This document shows positions 34,988 through 45,452 of a stretch of 64,000 nucleotides of DNA, piece after piece. The notes under the pieces were generated by a model, which was not told the DNA's origin, searched no databases, and saw nothing but the letters and a program-made list of their open reading frames with translations. Position 1 is the first letter of the stretch. Each line of letters starts with the position of its first letter. The DNA is from Medicago truncatula. Its lineage: Eukaryota; Streptophyta; Magnoliopsida; Fabales; Fabaceae. The stretch covers positions 9,870,501 through 9,934,500 of the forward strand of contig NC_053044.1 in assembly GCF_003473485.1 (NCBI RefSeq). Reading direction: 5' to 3'. The position numbers and the translations under genes were made by a program.

Positions 34988-36214
34988 TGATGGGATAAAA
35001 CCGCAAGTGCACGGTCTTACCGAAGTAGTATAAAAGAGTATCGTTCCGACAGGGAGTTATGAATTCAATCAACTTTAGATAATGATTAGACTAAAGGTTT
35101 ATAAGATAGAAAAGTATGGGCTTTTTAATTAAAAGTAAATAATAAAAGAAAAGATAAAAGTCATGGAATTATTGGTTCATCCTAATGACAAGTCCTTCAC
35201 AAACCAAACTATTAAACTTATAACCTTATGTTAGACCTAATTTCTCAAGACAGTTTCTCTTTTGTTCTTCTAGCAACCAAGCCTATTTCGCTGACTTGAT
35301 TACTATTAGATTTTGGTTCCTCTAACAACCAAGCCTATTTCGCTGACTTGATCATTATTAGTTCCCTTGAAGATCGAAACTATATGTCTCAAAGATTGTA
35401 AAGACTATTTCGCTGCCTTTACAATCTTTGTCTAAATTCACTTGTTCGAATATCAAAGCTCCACTTTCGTTTTATGAATTAATATTTGAGATGATGGATA
35501 AACAATTATCAAACCCTCCACTTTCGTTTCCACAGTTTGATAATGGTTGATCCATGTTAAGGCGGTGAATTTAGATAAGGAATTAGGGTTACATAAGATT
35601 AAGGTTTAAAGCTTGGTTTGATTAGGATTATGTCATTAGACTTATACAACAATCCCAAGACAAGAGAAGTCTACTCACTGACGTTCATCGTAGACAAGGA
35701 GAAGAAGAGAGAAAGCATAAAGATAAATAACAAGAAAGTAAAATGAACTTTTATTAGAAAGACAATTGTCACATATTGTATTCCAAGAAAAGATGAATAT
35801 TTGTGATGGCTAGCTACTCTATTTATAGTTTACATTCGACTTAAAATCTAAGCAACCATAAAAGGGCATTCCGGTAAACTAAAACATAGTAGCTTAAAAT
35901 CTAAGCAAAAGCAGCAAAAGAGGCATTGGAAGGTGGCACGGCCGTGCCAAGCCTAGCACGGGCCGTGCCAAGGTTCTGACTTGGGGAAGACATATTTTGT
36001 CTTCCGAATCTTCGTATTTCTGCACCGAATCAGCTCCAATCCTCTTTCTTTTGGTCCAAGACTCAATCCATCCAATATTTATTCCTGAAATATAAAATAT
36101 GCAATTGTAGTAATATAATTCAAAAAGGAAATATTATAAATATAAATATAACTAAAATCTAAATAAAACAATACTAAATATTATGGATAAAATAGATATA
36201 ATAATGACTCATCA
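34988..36214 (-). repeat. LTR (5' LTR of the Ty3/gypsy element)
   Basis: Direct copy of 29470-30697, also bounded by TGATGGG and CTCATCA. The pseudo-palindromic pair is at 35934-35969. An (AT)n microsatellite lies just inside the element at about 34775-34812. Confidence 0.9.
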
Positions 36215-37462
36215 AGTTTCCAAGAGAAAGCTATCACTTTCAAAGGGGCTTTACTATTCCAAATAGACTCCAAAACTCTCAACTCCTCCAAACTCCACTC
36301 CACCTCACCCCCCAATAACCTCTCCAACTTGCCATAGCAAGACTTAACCCACCTATCCGGATCATTCACCCACCTATGCCCCTCCAAATCCTCCTTCAGA
36401 CTAATGAGAAGTTCTTCCTCCCAAACAAAAAGAGGCCTATGCCACTCGAAAATCCATCCCCCTCCCACTCCATTCATTTGCCTACACTCCTCCACCAAAG
36501 TCTCTTTATTGTTTGAGATCGCAAAAAGTCTTGGGTATTTCCGGCTAAACGGAATATCCCCCCTCCAAGGATCCTTCCAAAAGCTAGTTGAATTTCCACA
36601 CCCCACTTTCCTGACAACCTCCGCATTAAACCACCTCTCCCCACCCTCATCCTCCAAAAAAGCAACATCCTTCCACCATCTAGATATGTAGCTCGGCCAA
36701 GAACCATCATCTTCCACCAACAAATTACACACTCGAGTGCCATACTTCTCAATAAGAACCTCTTTCCACAACCCCTCCTCGCCTTGAAGCACTCTCCACC
36801 GCCACTTTGCCAACAAACTCAAATTTACCACTCTTATATCCCTCACCCCTAATCCACCCTTGCTCCTTGGTTGACAAACAACCCTCCACTTAACCCAACA
36901 AAGCTTCTTTCCCCCCCTCGCTCCGCCCCACAAAAAATCACATTGAATTTTAACAATCTTCCTCCAAACCTTGTTTGGCATCTTTAAAAAGGATAAATAA
37001 AAGATGGGAATCGAATTAATCACCGCATTAAGAAGTACTATTCGACCCCCAAGACTCACATACTTATTACCCCACGAATGAAGTTTCCGGGATAATTGCT
37101 CCAAAAGAGGCTCCCATGTCACAAGCTTAAATGAGTTCGCTCCCACCGGCAACCCCAAATACTTGAACGGCACCACCCCTTCACTACAATTCAAAAAATC
37201 ACAAGCCATGGTCATAAACTCCGAAGGCACATTAATTCCCATCAAACAACTCTTATAAAAATTAACTTTAAGACCCGAAGCCATCTCAAAACCCCTCAAC
37301 AACGCCTTAAGCGTCCAAAGATTATCCACCGAAGCTTCCCCTATGCATAAAGTATCATCCGCATATTGAAGATGAGAAATACCCGTGCCATCATTCTTGA
37401 TTTTAAATCCTTTGAACAAATTACGACTCACGGCATTCCTCATCACACCATCATTCTTAATA

Positions 37463-38450
37463 GGCTTAAATATGTATTTAATCCCTACAATTAGGGGTCG
37501 TTTAAAAAATGGTCTCTGTATTCGCTAATCCTTGCAAACTAGCCTTGCAATTATTAATCATTTAAAATTTCGTCCCTCATCCCAATTAATCACTGCCACG
37601 TCACTAATTTGATGAGGTGGCATTGTTAATTGATTCATACCCATGTGAAATGAACAAAATGCCCTTGGTTGAACTTCATCTTTTCTTCTTCTTCACACCT
37701 CACGCACATTCCTCTTTCTCATCCTCCTTCCTCATTTCTTCACTCCCTCTTCTCAATTCATCTTCCCCATTCCACCTGACACAACACAAACCAGAAACCA
37801 ACAACAAAAGCAAAATGAAAATGCTATTTCAAGCTTCACTTTTGTATTATTACGACAAACACAAAAACTCAGTTAAGGTTCCGTTTAATCCAATTTCAAA
37901 TTTAGTTTCAAGATCAAGGGAGGAAGAAAAGCAATTGAAGAAACAAAGAATTTGAATTCCGCGGAATACTTATAAAGCGGTTCTTGAATTGTATGTTTCT
38001 TTTCATGGAAATGATGAATTTTGGTATTCAAATCCACTGAATTCGTATATTACGACGAATGGTTTAGATACTGAGAGAGGGAATGGTGCTTATAGGGAAG
38101 TTTGTGTGACCATTTGTGCTCCTGTTTTGAGGTCAGATCTGAGTTTTCTTAATTTATCTATGTTCCTTTTGCTGATTGTGTTGTTGTTTGGATTCAAGGG
38201 AGAAGAAGAAAAAAATGTCAAAGAAGGGAGAAGAAGAAAAGATGAATTCAATGAAGATGAAGAAGGATGAGGGTATTTTTGTCCATTCTCATGCCATTTT
38301 GTTAATTTGATGACGTGGCAATCATTAAGTGGGTTAAGGAACGAAATTTTAAATGATTAAACAATGTAAGAGTAATTTGCAAGGATTAATGATTACAGGG
38401 ACCAATTTTTAAACGACCCCTAATTGCAAGGACGAAATACATATTAAACC
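37463..38450. mobile_element. Mutator-like element with captured gene DNA (Pack-MULE)
   Basis: Long inverted ends of about 165-170 bp (GGCTTAAATATGTATTT left; AGGTTTAATATGTATTT right, reverse complement) share further blocks such as ATTAGGGGTCGTTTAAAAA and TTTAAAATTTCGT. A perfect 9-bp target duplication TTCTTAATA flanks the element (37454-37462 and 38451-38459). Long ends plus a 9-bp duplication are the Mutator signature. The 650-bp interior has no transposase but carries gene-like, GC-richer DNA: a CT-rich leader, an ATG frame of 46 codons and a stretch of peptide-N-glycanase A. It sits exactly at the 5' end of the LINE. Confidence 0.88.
37956..38114 (+). pseudogene. Captured fragment of a PNGase A-like gene
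   Basis: The plus strand reads IPRNTYKAVLELYVSFHGND, then EFWYSNPLNSYITTNGLDTE and RGNGAYREVCVTI. This matches what I know of plant peptide-N4-(N-acetyl-beta-glucosaminyl)asparagine amidase A proteins, which share IPRN-Y-AVLE-YVSFH-NDEFWYSN and GNG-(F/Y)REV. A stop precedes the ATT, consistent with one lost base in an original EFEIPRN segment. After VTI the match ends, near a donor-like GAGGTCAGA. No catalytic gene remains. The 46-codon frame just upstream (starting MKMLFQASLLYYYDKHKNS) is unrecognised and may come from the same or another donor gene. Confidence 0.75.
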
Positions 38451-39198
38451 TTCTTAATATTTAAGTCACATTTTTGGATATAAACGTCAAGATTAACATT
38501 GTTTAATTATGTTTATGTTGTCAAGATTAGCAACAAGTAGAGATATCCCCTAAAAAATTAGAGACATGTGTATTCTGGCTTAGCTTACTCTAGTATATCA
38601 GATTATGACTGATAAGTGTATCTCTAATGGATCATAACAAATATACGCATGTCTATGAGCTTTAATACTTTTAAAATAATACAAGTCTAACTCCACCATC
38701 AAATTTTGAATAATAACCCGTTTTCAATCTTCTTTATATAAATCGAACTTTGCTTCTAATTAAGCATCTTCTGAGTTCTGGACACCCCTTACTAAAAATG
38801 TTCTGAAAAAAAAGAAGAAAAAAAAAACAAGACAGCAATGGTCAGAATTAAGCACAATAGCCAGCAATCAATATCAAAGCCAAAGAAAACACAACTCTAA
38901 TATTTTTACAACATGGTCATAATTATATCTACACATGACAAAACAAAAATCATTATCATACAAGTTAACACTCAAAACAAAATTCATCAAATACATTCAG
39001 ATTTCTGAAAAAGTCAGCTGCATTTATAAAAAATGATTTAGTCATAGCCAATAACATTTCATTTCAAAGAAAATACATTGCAAGTTATAGTCAAAAAGTT
39101 TATCCAAACGAACATAAACTAAGCACACTAATGCATTATCAATCACTATCACATTAGAAACTTTTCAATATAAGACAAGAACATACTCTATCACGAAT

Positions 39199-40383
39199 TC
39201 AGATATTGTGGATCCACTTCGGTGGCAAGAACAAGTTAAGATATTTAGCCCCACCTGAAAGTTGATTTTGATCCAAGTGAAATACACGTTTCTGATGAAA
39301 CATATTGTCAATACAGAGGACGGATTCGTCAATAAAGACGACACAATTTCCTTTCGGAATACATAGATCTGAAGCAGAAGCAGAAAACGAACATCCACGC
39401 CCAATGAAAAAAATCCTATCCCCAAAATGCCTCAACTTCACCCACTTCTTCTCCTTCTCATCAAAATCCATCAACCTCATCCACTTCTTCTCCTTCTCAT
39501 CAAGTTTAAAAAAATCAATACTGAAGCAATAAAATATCTCATGAATTGCCAATAACAACAACCTACCCTCACTCTCCACTAGCATTTTATTCAACCCAGG
39601 AATACCAGGATCCAAAGGTTGAGCTGCTAACTCGACGCTCGAGTCTGGTCCAACCGTAACTGTCTCGCCGGACTGGTTGACCGCGTAAATACTCCCTTTA
39701 AACAAGCAGATGTCTCCATATTTATATGACCATCGGGAGATCAGCGTCCACTGCTCGTTGAGGCCACGGAAAATCATCATCGGACGGTTGGAACAATGAC
39801 TTAATCTGCAGAGTAAAAGAGGGTTTTTCCCGTGGCACATGACGGCAAGGACCGTTTTAGGGTACTTGTCTTCGTCGATTATGAAATCAGTTCCTAAATA
39901 AAGGATGGAGAGTTTGTTGAAGTCAAGCACGTGAGGAGGAATTGGGGTTTGTTCTTGTGGTCGTCGATATGAGATGACTGGGTTGAAGAATTTAGTTTTT
40001 CCATGTGAGTTTTGTGTAACTCTAATCAACCAAGGACGACGACGAATTAGGGTTTTTCCATGTTGTGGTGGCTTGACAAGGACGAGAGTGCGTTTGGAGA
40101 GGTAACATAATGGTGAGTTGGTATTGTTGAGGGAATCAATGATTTCTTTTTCTGAGGAATGGTAGTTTCCGGAATCATATACGAGTGGGAATTTGATGGG
40201 TGAAGTTTGAAGATGGTGATTTGGAATGGAGGAAGAGCGCCAATTGGAACAAATTGATCGAAAACGAATGAGATCGATTTCGTTGTCGATGAATTGTGAT
40301 ATCAAACTCACAAGCTCCATCGGGAGTGCAGACCAATCTGCCGTAGATGATTGGTTCTCTTTTCTTTCCGTCTTCTTTTTCAT
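39199..40383 (-). CDS. F-box/DUF295 protein with internal duplication
   Basis: Intact, 394 residues from ATG 40383 (MKKKTERKENQSS, then TADWSALPMELVSLISQ). An upstream ATG at 40470 would add a hydrophobic 29-residue leader, but the sister copy at 17558 does not preserve that frame, so I chose the MKKK start. The F-box is at about 15-54. Landmarks: RPWLIRVTQ, HVLDFNKLSILYLGTD, GDICLFKG, GETVTVGPDSS, GCSFSASASDLC, VFHLDQNQLS, LPPKWIHNI. Like its subgroup it repeats DEKEKKWMRLMDF and DEKEKKWVKLRHF. It is the intact counterpart of the nonsense-carrying copy at 17558. A minus-strand TATAAATA at 40521 and a donor-like GTATGTTCTTG after the stop are shared with that copy. The role as an SCF ubiquitin-ligase receptor is inferred. 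Confidence 0.92.
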   Translation of the reverse strand: MKKKTERKENQSSTADWSALPMELVSLISQFIDNEIDLIRFRSICSNWRSSSIPNHHLQTSPIKFPLVYDSGNYHSSEKEIIDSLNNTNSPLCYLSKRTLVLVKPPQHGKTLIRRRPWLIRVTQNSHGKTKFFNPVISYRRPQEQTPIPPHVLDFNKLSILYLGTDFIIDEDKYPKTVLAVMCHGKNPLLLCRLSHCSNRPMMIFRGLNEQWTLISRWSYKYGDICLFKGSIYAVNQSGETVTVGPDSSVELAAQPLDPGIPGLNKMLVESEGRLLLLAIHEIFYCFSIDFFKLDEKEKKWMRLMDFDEKEKKWVKLRHFGDRIFFIGRGCSFSASASDLCIPKGNCVVFIDESVLCIDNMFHQKRVFHLDQNQLSGGAKYLNLFLPPKWIHNI

Positions 40384-40513
40384 TCCTCTTTCGTAAAAAG
40401 GTTTACGTCTTCCGTAAAATAGCAAAAGGAAGTAAAGGAACCAAACCCTAAGTGACAAAAAAAACTGCACTGTTGAAGAATAGGGTTAACTTCTCTGTGA
40501 TATCAGAAATTCA

Positions 40514-40521
40514 TATTTATA
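40514..40521 (-). promoter_or_regulatory. TATA box of the F-box gene at 39199-40383
   Basis: TATAAATA on the minus strand about 130 nt upstream of the chosen ATG, conserved at 18856-18863. Confidence 0.5.
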
Positions 40522-42699
40522 TTGGAAGATCTTTCAGGATATAGGGTTTGTATATATATGAGTAAAATATATAGGTAGCTTTATTATATTAGACTTTGTT
40601 CGGCTTAGACATATAATTAAGGATCAATTTTTTTTTAACAATATTTAATGATTTTGATGATAATCCTTCAAGAAACAAATAATATTAATGATGGCTAAAA
40701 TTGTGTATAAATGATATCAGCAAATAAAATTCCCTAAGGACTGACACGGAATGGATATCATAATGGGTACACACAAATAGAATTAAATAAATAATTCATA
40801 TTTTAAGTATCCGTAAATTAATAGATGCACCAACGGATGAAATTAATTGGAGTTTGTAAAATTATTAACACATATATAATAAACTAAACATAATTTTAAG
40901 TTTCCCAACTCGTAGAAATCCATCCCCGTTATTAAATTGATAAAATTATACAATTGTCGTATTCATTCAAAAAAAATATTTTCATCGTGAAATCAAATAT
41001 AATTGGATTTCTTAATTATTAATTTTTGTTTGATTAGTAATTTGTTGTCAACGTGAAATTGTATGGTATAATATTTATGTCTCATCAAAATAAAAGGAAT
41101 AAGCCTAAGAGGTGTCATCTCAGTGGGAAGGGCTTGACTTTGTAACTTCAAAAGACATTGCGTAAATCTCACATGGAACAGTTCTAAAATGACTATTGGT
41201 GCCACAATTATTGATAATAAAGTCCAAAGAGTAATACAAACTTTACGATAATTGATTCAAAACTAATAAATGTTTATTTGACATTTTATTTAATTTTTGA
41301 ACGACAAAATTTATTAACCAAATCTCTGCACAAGACGAACAGAAACCGACAAAACATAAACTACATAACAAAGGGTGTCGTATATATGCGGAACACCCAA
41401 AATAAAATTCATACGCTAACAACATAAACACCAACAAAGGAACGCCTCTATCGATGGCTAATTCAGCACCAATAAAAAGCAAACCTCCAAACCCAAACCA
41501 TCACTATAAACTTGAGTGAAAACCCCAAACTCCATCGTGAATGACCATAGAAAGTAAATTCAAACACCTACCGCGCGCTACTTACACCAAACCCCTCCAA
41601 AAACACATCATACCCACTACAACCCCTACCAAAAGCACATGGTCTTATCATTACCATAATTGAGTCCAATTATGTGTTGTAGAAATTAGGAATAAATTCT
41701 CTCTATAAATAATAATCATCATATGTAACCAAAAAATAAATAAATAAATAATCATCATATAAGTAAAAGCATATCAATTAAGTATTAAAGAGAATAAACA
41801 AGAGGGATAACAAGTAAACTTATCTTTCTTGAAAACTGTGGTGATTTGAAGTCGGTAACGGTGAAGTAAATAAACAAGAAACCATGAACGGTGATGACGG
41901 CGATGAGCAGCAGAATAGTAAACCGTTAAATAACCTGAGGCATGACGAAGTCACTGTCCTTAAGGATTTATTCGCCTCATAAGCGCATATCGTCCCAGGA
42001 TACAACAGGTTCATCCCTGATATGAATCATATGAGAGGTGACAAAGCAACTTAAATTTGATAAACACATGACTGATGTAACCCAGGATTGTATATTAGAC
42101 TAATAGAAGAGAGTACTTTGTATAGGTTGTGCATGAGTTTTTATACAAAAGAAAAACGGTGGTACTGATGTATTGAAACTAAAAGGAACGAAAACATCTT
42201 TGTATGTGGAAGATTGACAATTAGATAGTGAGACAAAGTAGCCACTAACTCCTCAAAAATAATAGCAGCTCATCCTCAAAATATAACTGCCTTCTTAATT
42301 TTGTTTCTTGGAATAAACACTTTTTCACCTATATTAGATCCAGATATTATTCTAAAAAAAAAAAAAACATCAAAAGGAAACGCATGTCAGGACTAATCTT
42401 ATAATTCTGTTTTTAAGTTCTAAAATAGGTGCTTGAATATTCAATATCAAAAAGAATAAGGGCCACATGTTTCATCTAAACCAAAAATTAAAAACTAACG
42501 ATTTGTTTAGTGCTTTTCAATAAAAATAGCACATTTTGTTAGGTAGGAAAAGATTGCATCAGAAGGAAATGTAGGAAAGGATTGCATCAGAATGAAAGAA
42601 TCGGTTTTTTTATTTCCATAAAAAGAGGACATCTTGATAAGTATTGCTTCACAAAAAATTATGAACATAAGCATTAGAATGTGTACGGGAATTAGTTTA

Positions 42700-43995
42700 A
42701 TATTATTCTCCAAAAAAACATCAGAAGGAAACGCAAGTCTTATTTAAGTTTTGTTTAGTCCTTTCAAAAAAAAAAGAAGTCATTTTCATAAGTAGAAAAA
42801 ATAGGAGAGATTAGGACTAGTCCTATAAGAATAGGAGGATTTGTTTATTTCTTTAGTAATTAAGGAGAAAAATTAGGAGCGATTTGTTTATTTTGATTTC
42901 CTAAACAATTAACATTTTGATTAAATTAAATAGGGTTAATTAAATAGGGTTAATATAGTAAAATTAAGCAAAGAAGTTAAGTTAAATTTAGGGCAAAATT
43001 TTGCGTTCGGGTTAACTTTAAGGAAAAAGAGACTTCAAAAAAAATATCAGAAGGAAACACAGGTTTTATTTATGTTATGTTTAGTCCTTTCCAATAAAAA
43101 AAGTCATTTTCATAATTAGAAAAAATAGGAGAGATTAGGACTGATACTATAAGGATAGGAGGATTTGTTTATTTGTTTAGTAAAATTAAGGAGAAAAATT
43201 AGGAGTGATTTGTTTATTTTGATTTCTATAACAATTAACATTTTGATTAAATTAAACCGGATTAATATAGTAAAATTAAGCAAAGAAGTTAGGTTAAATC
43301 TAGTGAAATTTTTTGCGTTCGGGTTAACTTTAAGGAATAAGAGACTTAAAAAAAAAACATCAGAAGGAAACACATGTCTTATTTATGTTCTGTTTAGTCC
43401 TTTTCCAAAAAATAAAAAATCATTTTCATAAGTAGAAAAAATAGGAGAGATTAGGACTGATCCTATAAGAATAGGAGGATTTGTTTACAAAAATTAAGGA
43501 GAAAAATTAGGAGTGATTTGTTTATTTTGATTTTCATAACACTTAACATTTTTATTAAACTAAATCGGATTAATATAGTATAATTAAGCAAAGAAGTTAG
43601 GTTAAATCTAGGGCAAAATTTTGCATTCGGGGTTAACTTTAAGGAATAAGAAATAAGAATATGAGGATTTGTTTATTTGTTTAGTAAAATTAAGGAGAAA
43701 AATTAGGAGCGATTTGTTTATTTTGATTTCCATAACAATTAACATTTTGATTAAATTAAATAGGGTTAATATAATAAAATTAAGCAAAGAAGTTAGGTTA
43801 AATTTAGGGCAAAATTTTGCGTTCGATTAACTTTAAGGAATAAGAGATTTTGATTTCCATAACAATTAACATTTTGATTAAATTAAATAGGGTTAATATA
43901 TTGTAAAAGTAAGCAAAGTAAGCAAAGAAGTTAGGTTAAATCTAGGGTAAAATTTTAAATTCCGGTTAACTTTTAAGAAATAAGAGATTAACTAG
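42700..43995. repeat. Tandem repeat array, period about 315-325 bp
   Basis: Units open with ATCAGAAGGAAAC (42718, 43043, 43358), pass through TAGGAGAGATTAGGACTG and AGGAGTGATTTGTTTATTTT, and close with GCGTTCGGGTTAACTTTAAGG. Three nearly full units and two shortened ones follow. The array ends near CTCGTGCGATGCATTAG at about 44020. The closing part also occurs alone at 62706-62793. Confidence 0.8.
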
Positions 43996-44388
43996 ACCCT
44001 GACTCGTGCGATGCATTAGTTTGTTTTGAGTTTCATATATAAGCATCAAATTAGTTGTATTATTATTCGTCGACAGACTTAAATGTATTATGTGTAAAGA
44101 TTTCATTAACATGTTTAATTTTCAAGACTTGGATTTTCGATTTTGCCATCTTCAGTAATTTACTAAGTTATGCATAAACAAAAATTGTAAGTGGCAGTTA
44201 ATATTAGCAAACAAAACAAAAAACATAGAATCAACTATATTTCAATAATTACCTGAAAGCAGAACAACGGTTTGTCAACTGGACCAGATATCACATACCA
44301 GTTCCGAAATGCTACCTTCCTATCAAATTAAAATATGTAGCGCATAAAATGAAATTGTTCTAAACGTGGATTTACTTCATAAATATTA

Positions 44389-44456
44389 GTGGTCTAGTGG
44401 CAAAGTATTGAATTATCACCATTGTGTACCTAGTTCGATTCTATGTAACCGTTCAA
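44389..44456 (+). mobile_element. SINE-like relic
   Basis: GTGGTCTAGTGGCAAAGT (A-box-like) is followed about 35 nt later by TAGTTCGATTCT (B-box-like), the spacing of a tRNA-derived Pol III promoter. There is no clear tail or target duplication. The acceptor-stem pairing expected of a tRNA is absent. Confidence 0.35.
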
Positions 44457-44579
44457 TGTTCAAATTTGGAATTAAATATGCAGGGACAGACCTCATGTAA
44501 TATGAATATGCTTCATAAATATCTCAGTCCGGAGTTGGTGCTTGATTGAAAAACAATATAGAAATTAGTCATGCCATGA

Positions 44580-45452
44580 ACGGTCAGAAATTGTGTCGAG
44601 AGTAGCTCACAACTGCCTACCAAAGCGTGCAAAGGCTGATTAAGAAAGGGTCCAAATAGAAGCCAACTTTCCATGGTATATATAACGAAGAGGCCAAGGC
44701 AGCTGATGATATTCTGCTATGTTGCAGGAAGATCAGGGAAACATGGAGAAAATTGTGGCTGCCGCATTATGTTGATCAGACCCAACTGCAAAATCGATAC
44801 TTTGGAGGAATGGTTTTCTATGTACTAAGAGCACTACCTAAGAATGATAAGTGTATGTTTGCCATGAACCTTTGGAGTTTGTGGAGGAGAAGAAACACGG
44901 AAATTTGGGACAATCAAAGGTAAAGGACATATTGTTTGTTGACAGAATGACAGAGGAAATTGTTTGTTGACAGAATGGCGGAATGCAATAAATGTTGAGC
45001 AGCAAAACTAGACCAGCCACAAAAGTTTTAAATGGCAGCGTCCGCCTTACACCTTTATCAAGTGTGTGTACCGTCAATGTTTCGTTCTTGGAGTATCATA
45101 ATAGAGTGGAGATATGAATGTACTTGAGAGATAAATTCGGTATGTTTATGTTAGCGAAAAAACATGGTTACAGCTGATCATGACAGTTGCAATTGAAGAA
45201 GTGTTAGGGCTGCTAGAAGACATGGATTGGGTGAATGAGTTGGTGTTCGAAAGAGTGATTTTCTGCTTGGATTCAAAAGGTGTGGTAGATTCTTTCATCT
45301 CCGGTGCGCGTGACGATACAGAGTTAGGTTGTATTTTAGCTAGATGTAGAGTTAGTTTATCTGATATTTGTAACAACTCTAATGTAGAGCTCTCTAAGAG
45401 GGAGGCTAATATGGTTACATTGTCTTGGATTTTCACACCATTGACAAAATGA
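44580..45452 (+). pseudogene. LINE-derived zf-RVT/RNase H relic
   Basis: Broken plus-strand frames begin with a zf-RVT-like piece (AHNCLPTKRAK) and pass through WSLWRRRNTEIWDNQR. An open stretch from about 45120 carries an RNase H-like domain: VLGLLEDMDWVNELVFERVI, FCLDSKGVVDSF and NNSNVELSKREANMV. The stop is TGA at 45450-45452. The second half duplicates 20085-20607. It is a transposon remnant, not a host RNase H. Confidence 0.6.

Larger units (their letters stand above)
29470..36214 (-). mobile_element. Ty3/gypsy LTR retrotransposon (probably Athila-type), incomplete
   Basis: Two direct LTRs of about 1.23 kb flank a 4.3-kb interior, sense on the minus strand. The perfect 5-bp target duplication AGTTT (29465-29469 and 36215-36219) interrupts the LINE. 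A primer-binding site matching tRNA-Asp lies next to the right LTR, and a polypurine tract (GGGGGAG) next to the left LTR. The interior shows a gag region and the start of a protease region. I recognise no reverse transcriptase or integrase, so it is broken or non-autonomous. By eye the LTRs differ at about 16-18 of 1227 sites (about 1.4 percent), suggesting well under a million to about one million years at usual plant rates. Confidence 0.88.
28462..37453 (-). mobile_element. LINE (L1-type non-LTR element), split by an LTR element
   Basis: Two pieces, 36220-37453 and 28462-29469, form one 5'-truncated minus-strand LINE. The first encodes the end of the reverse transcriptase, with LQYADDTLC (the YADD motif), GLKVNFYKS, FKYLGLPVG and LGGRIVLLNAVI. 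The second encodes the zinc-binding zf-RVT part, with SRCVFCGLVEESANHLFLHC, WHATIWAIWQARN and a stop near 29002, followed by a 3' UTR and an A tail (T run at about 28453-28462). Both pieces are open. An LTR element separates them at 29470-36214. The word TTAATAT at both outer edges may be a target duplication. Confidence 0.8.
40522..44579. other. Intergenic, mostly inserted repeats specific to unit 2
   Basis: After about 41070 the match to unit 1 ends. The stretch 41250-41650 looks like a minus-strand LINE 3' UTR (a proline- and threonine-codon-like, C-rich text similar in style to 28470-28990) but has no coding domain. The stretch 41820-42060 is unrecognised, the stretch 42700-43995 is a tandem repeat, and 44389-44456 is SINE-like. 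No host gene was seen. Confidence 0.4.

Noticed and set aside
40384-40470. Upstream in-frame ATG adding a hydrophobic leader to the F-box gene at 39199
   Set aside because: The sister copy at 17558 does not preserve the frame there, and the TATA box/leader layout fits the MKKK start better.
41820-42014. 64-codon minus-strand frame (MNLLYPGTICAYEANKS)
   Set aside because: No recognised domain and no conserved counterpart in the other unit. The underlying sequence may be a repeat but could not be assigned.
42700-43995. CRISPR-like regular repeats
   Set aside because: The period is about 320 bp with whole-unit similarity rather than short repeats with unique spacers, and the DNA is plant nuclear.
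45180-45452. Host RNase H or DNA-binding gene
   Set aside because: The domain is the LINE-type RNase H segment, follows zf-RVT relics, lacks a gene structure and is duplicated with transposon flanks.
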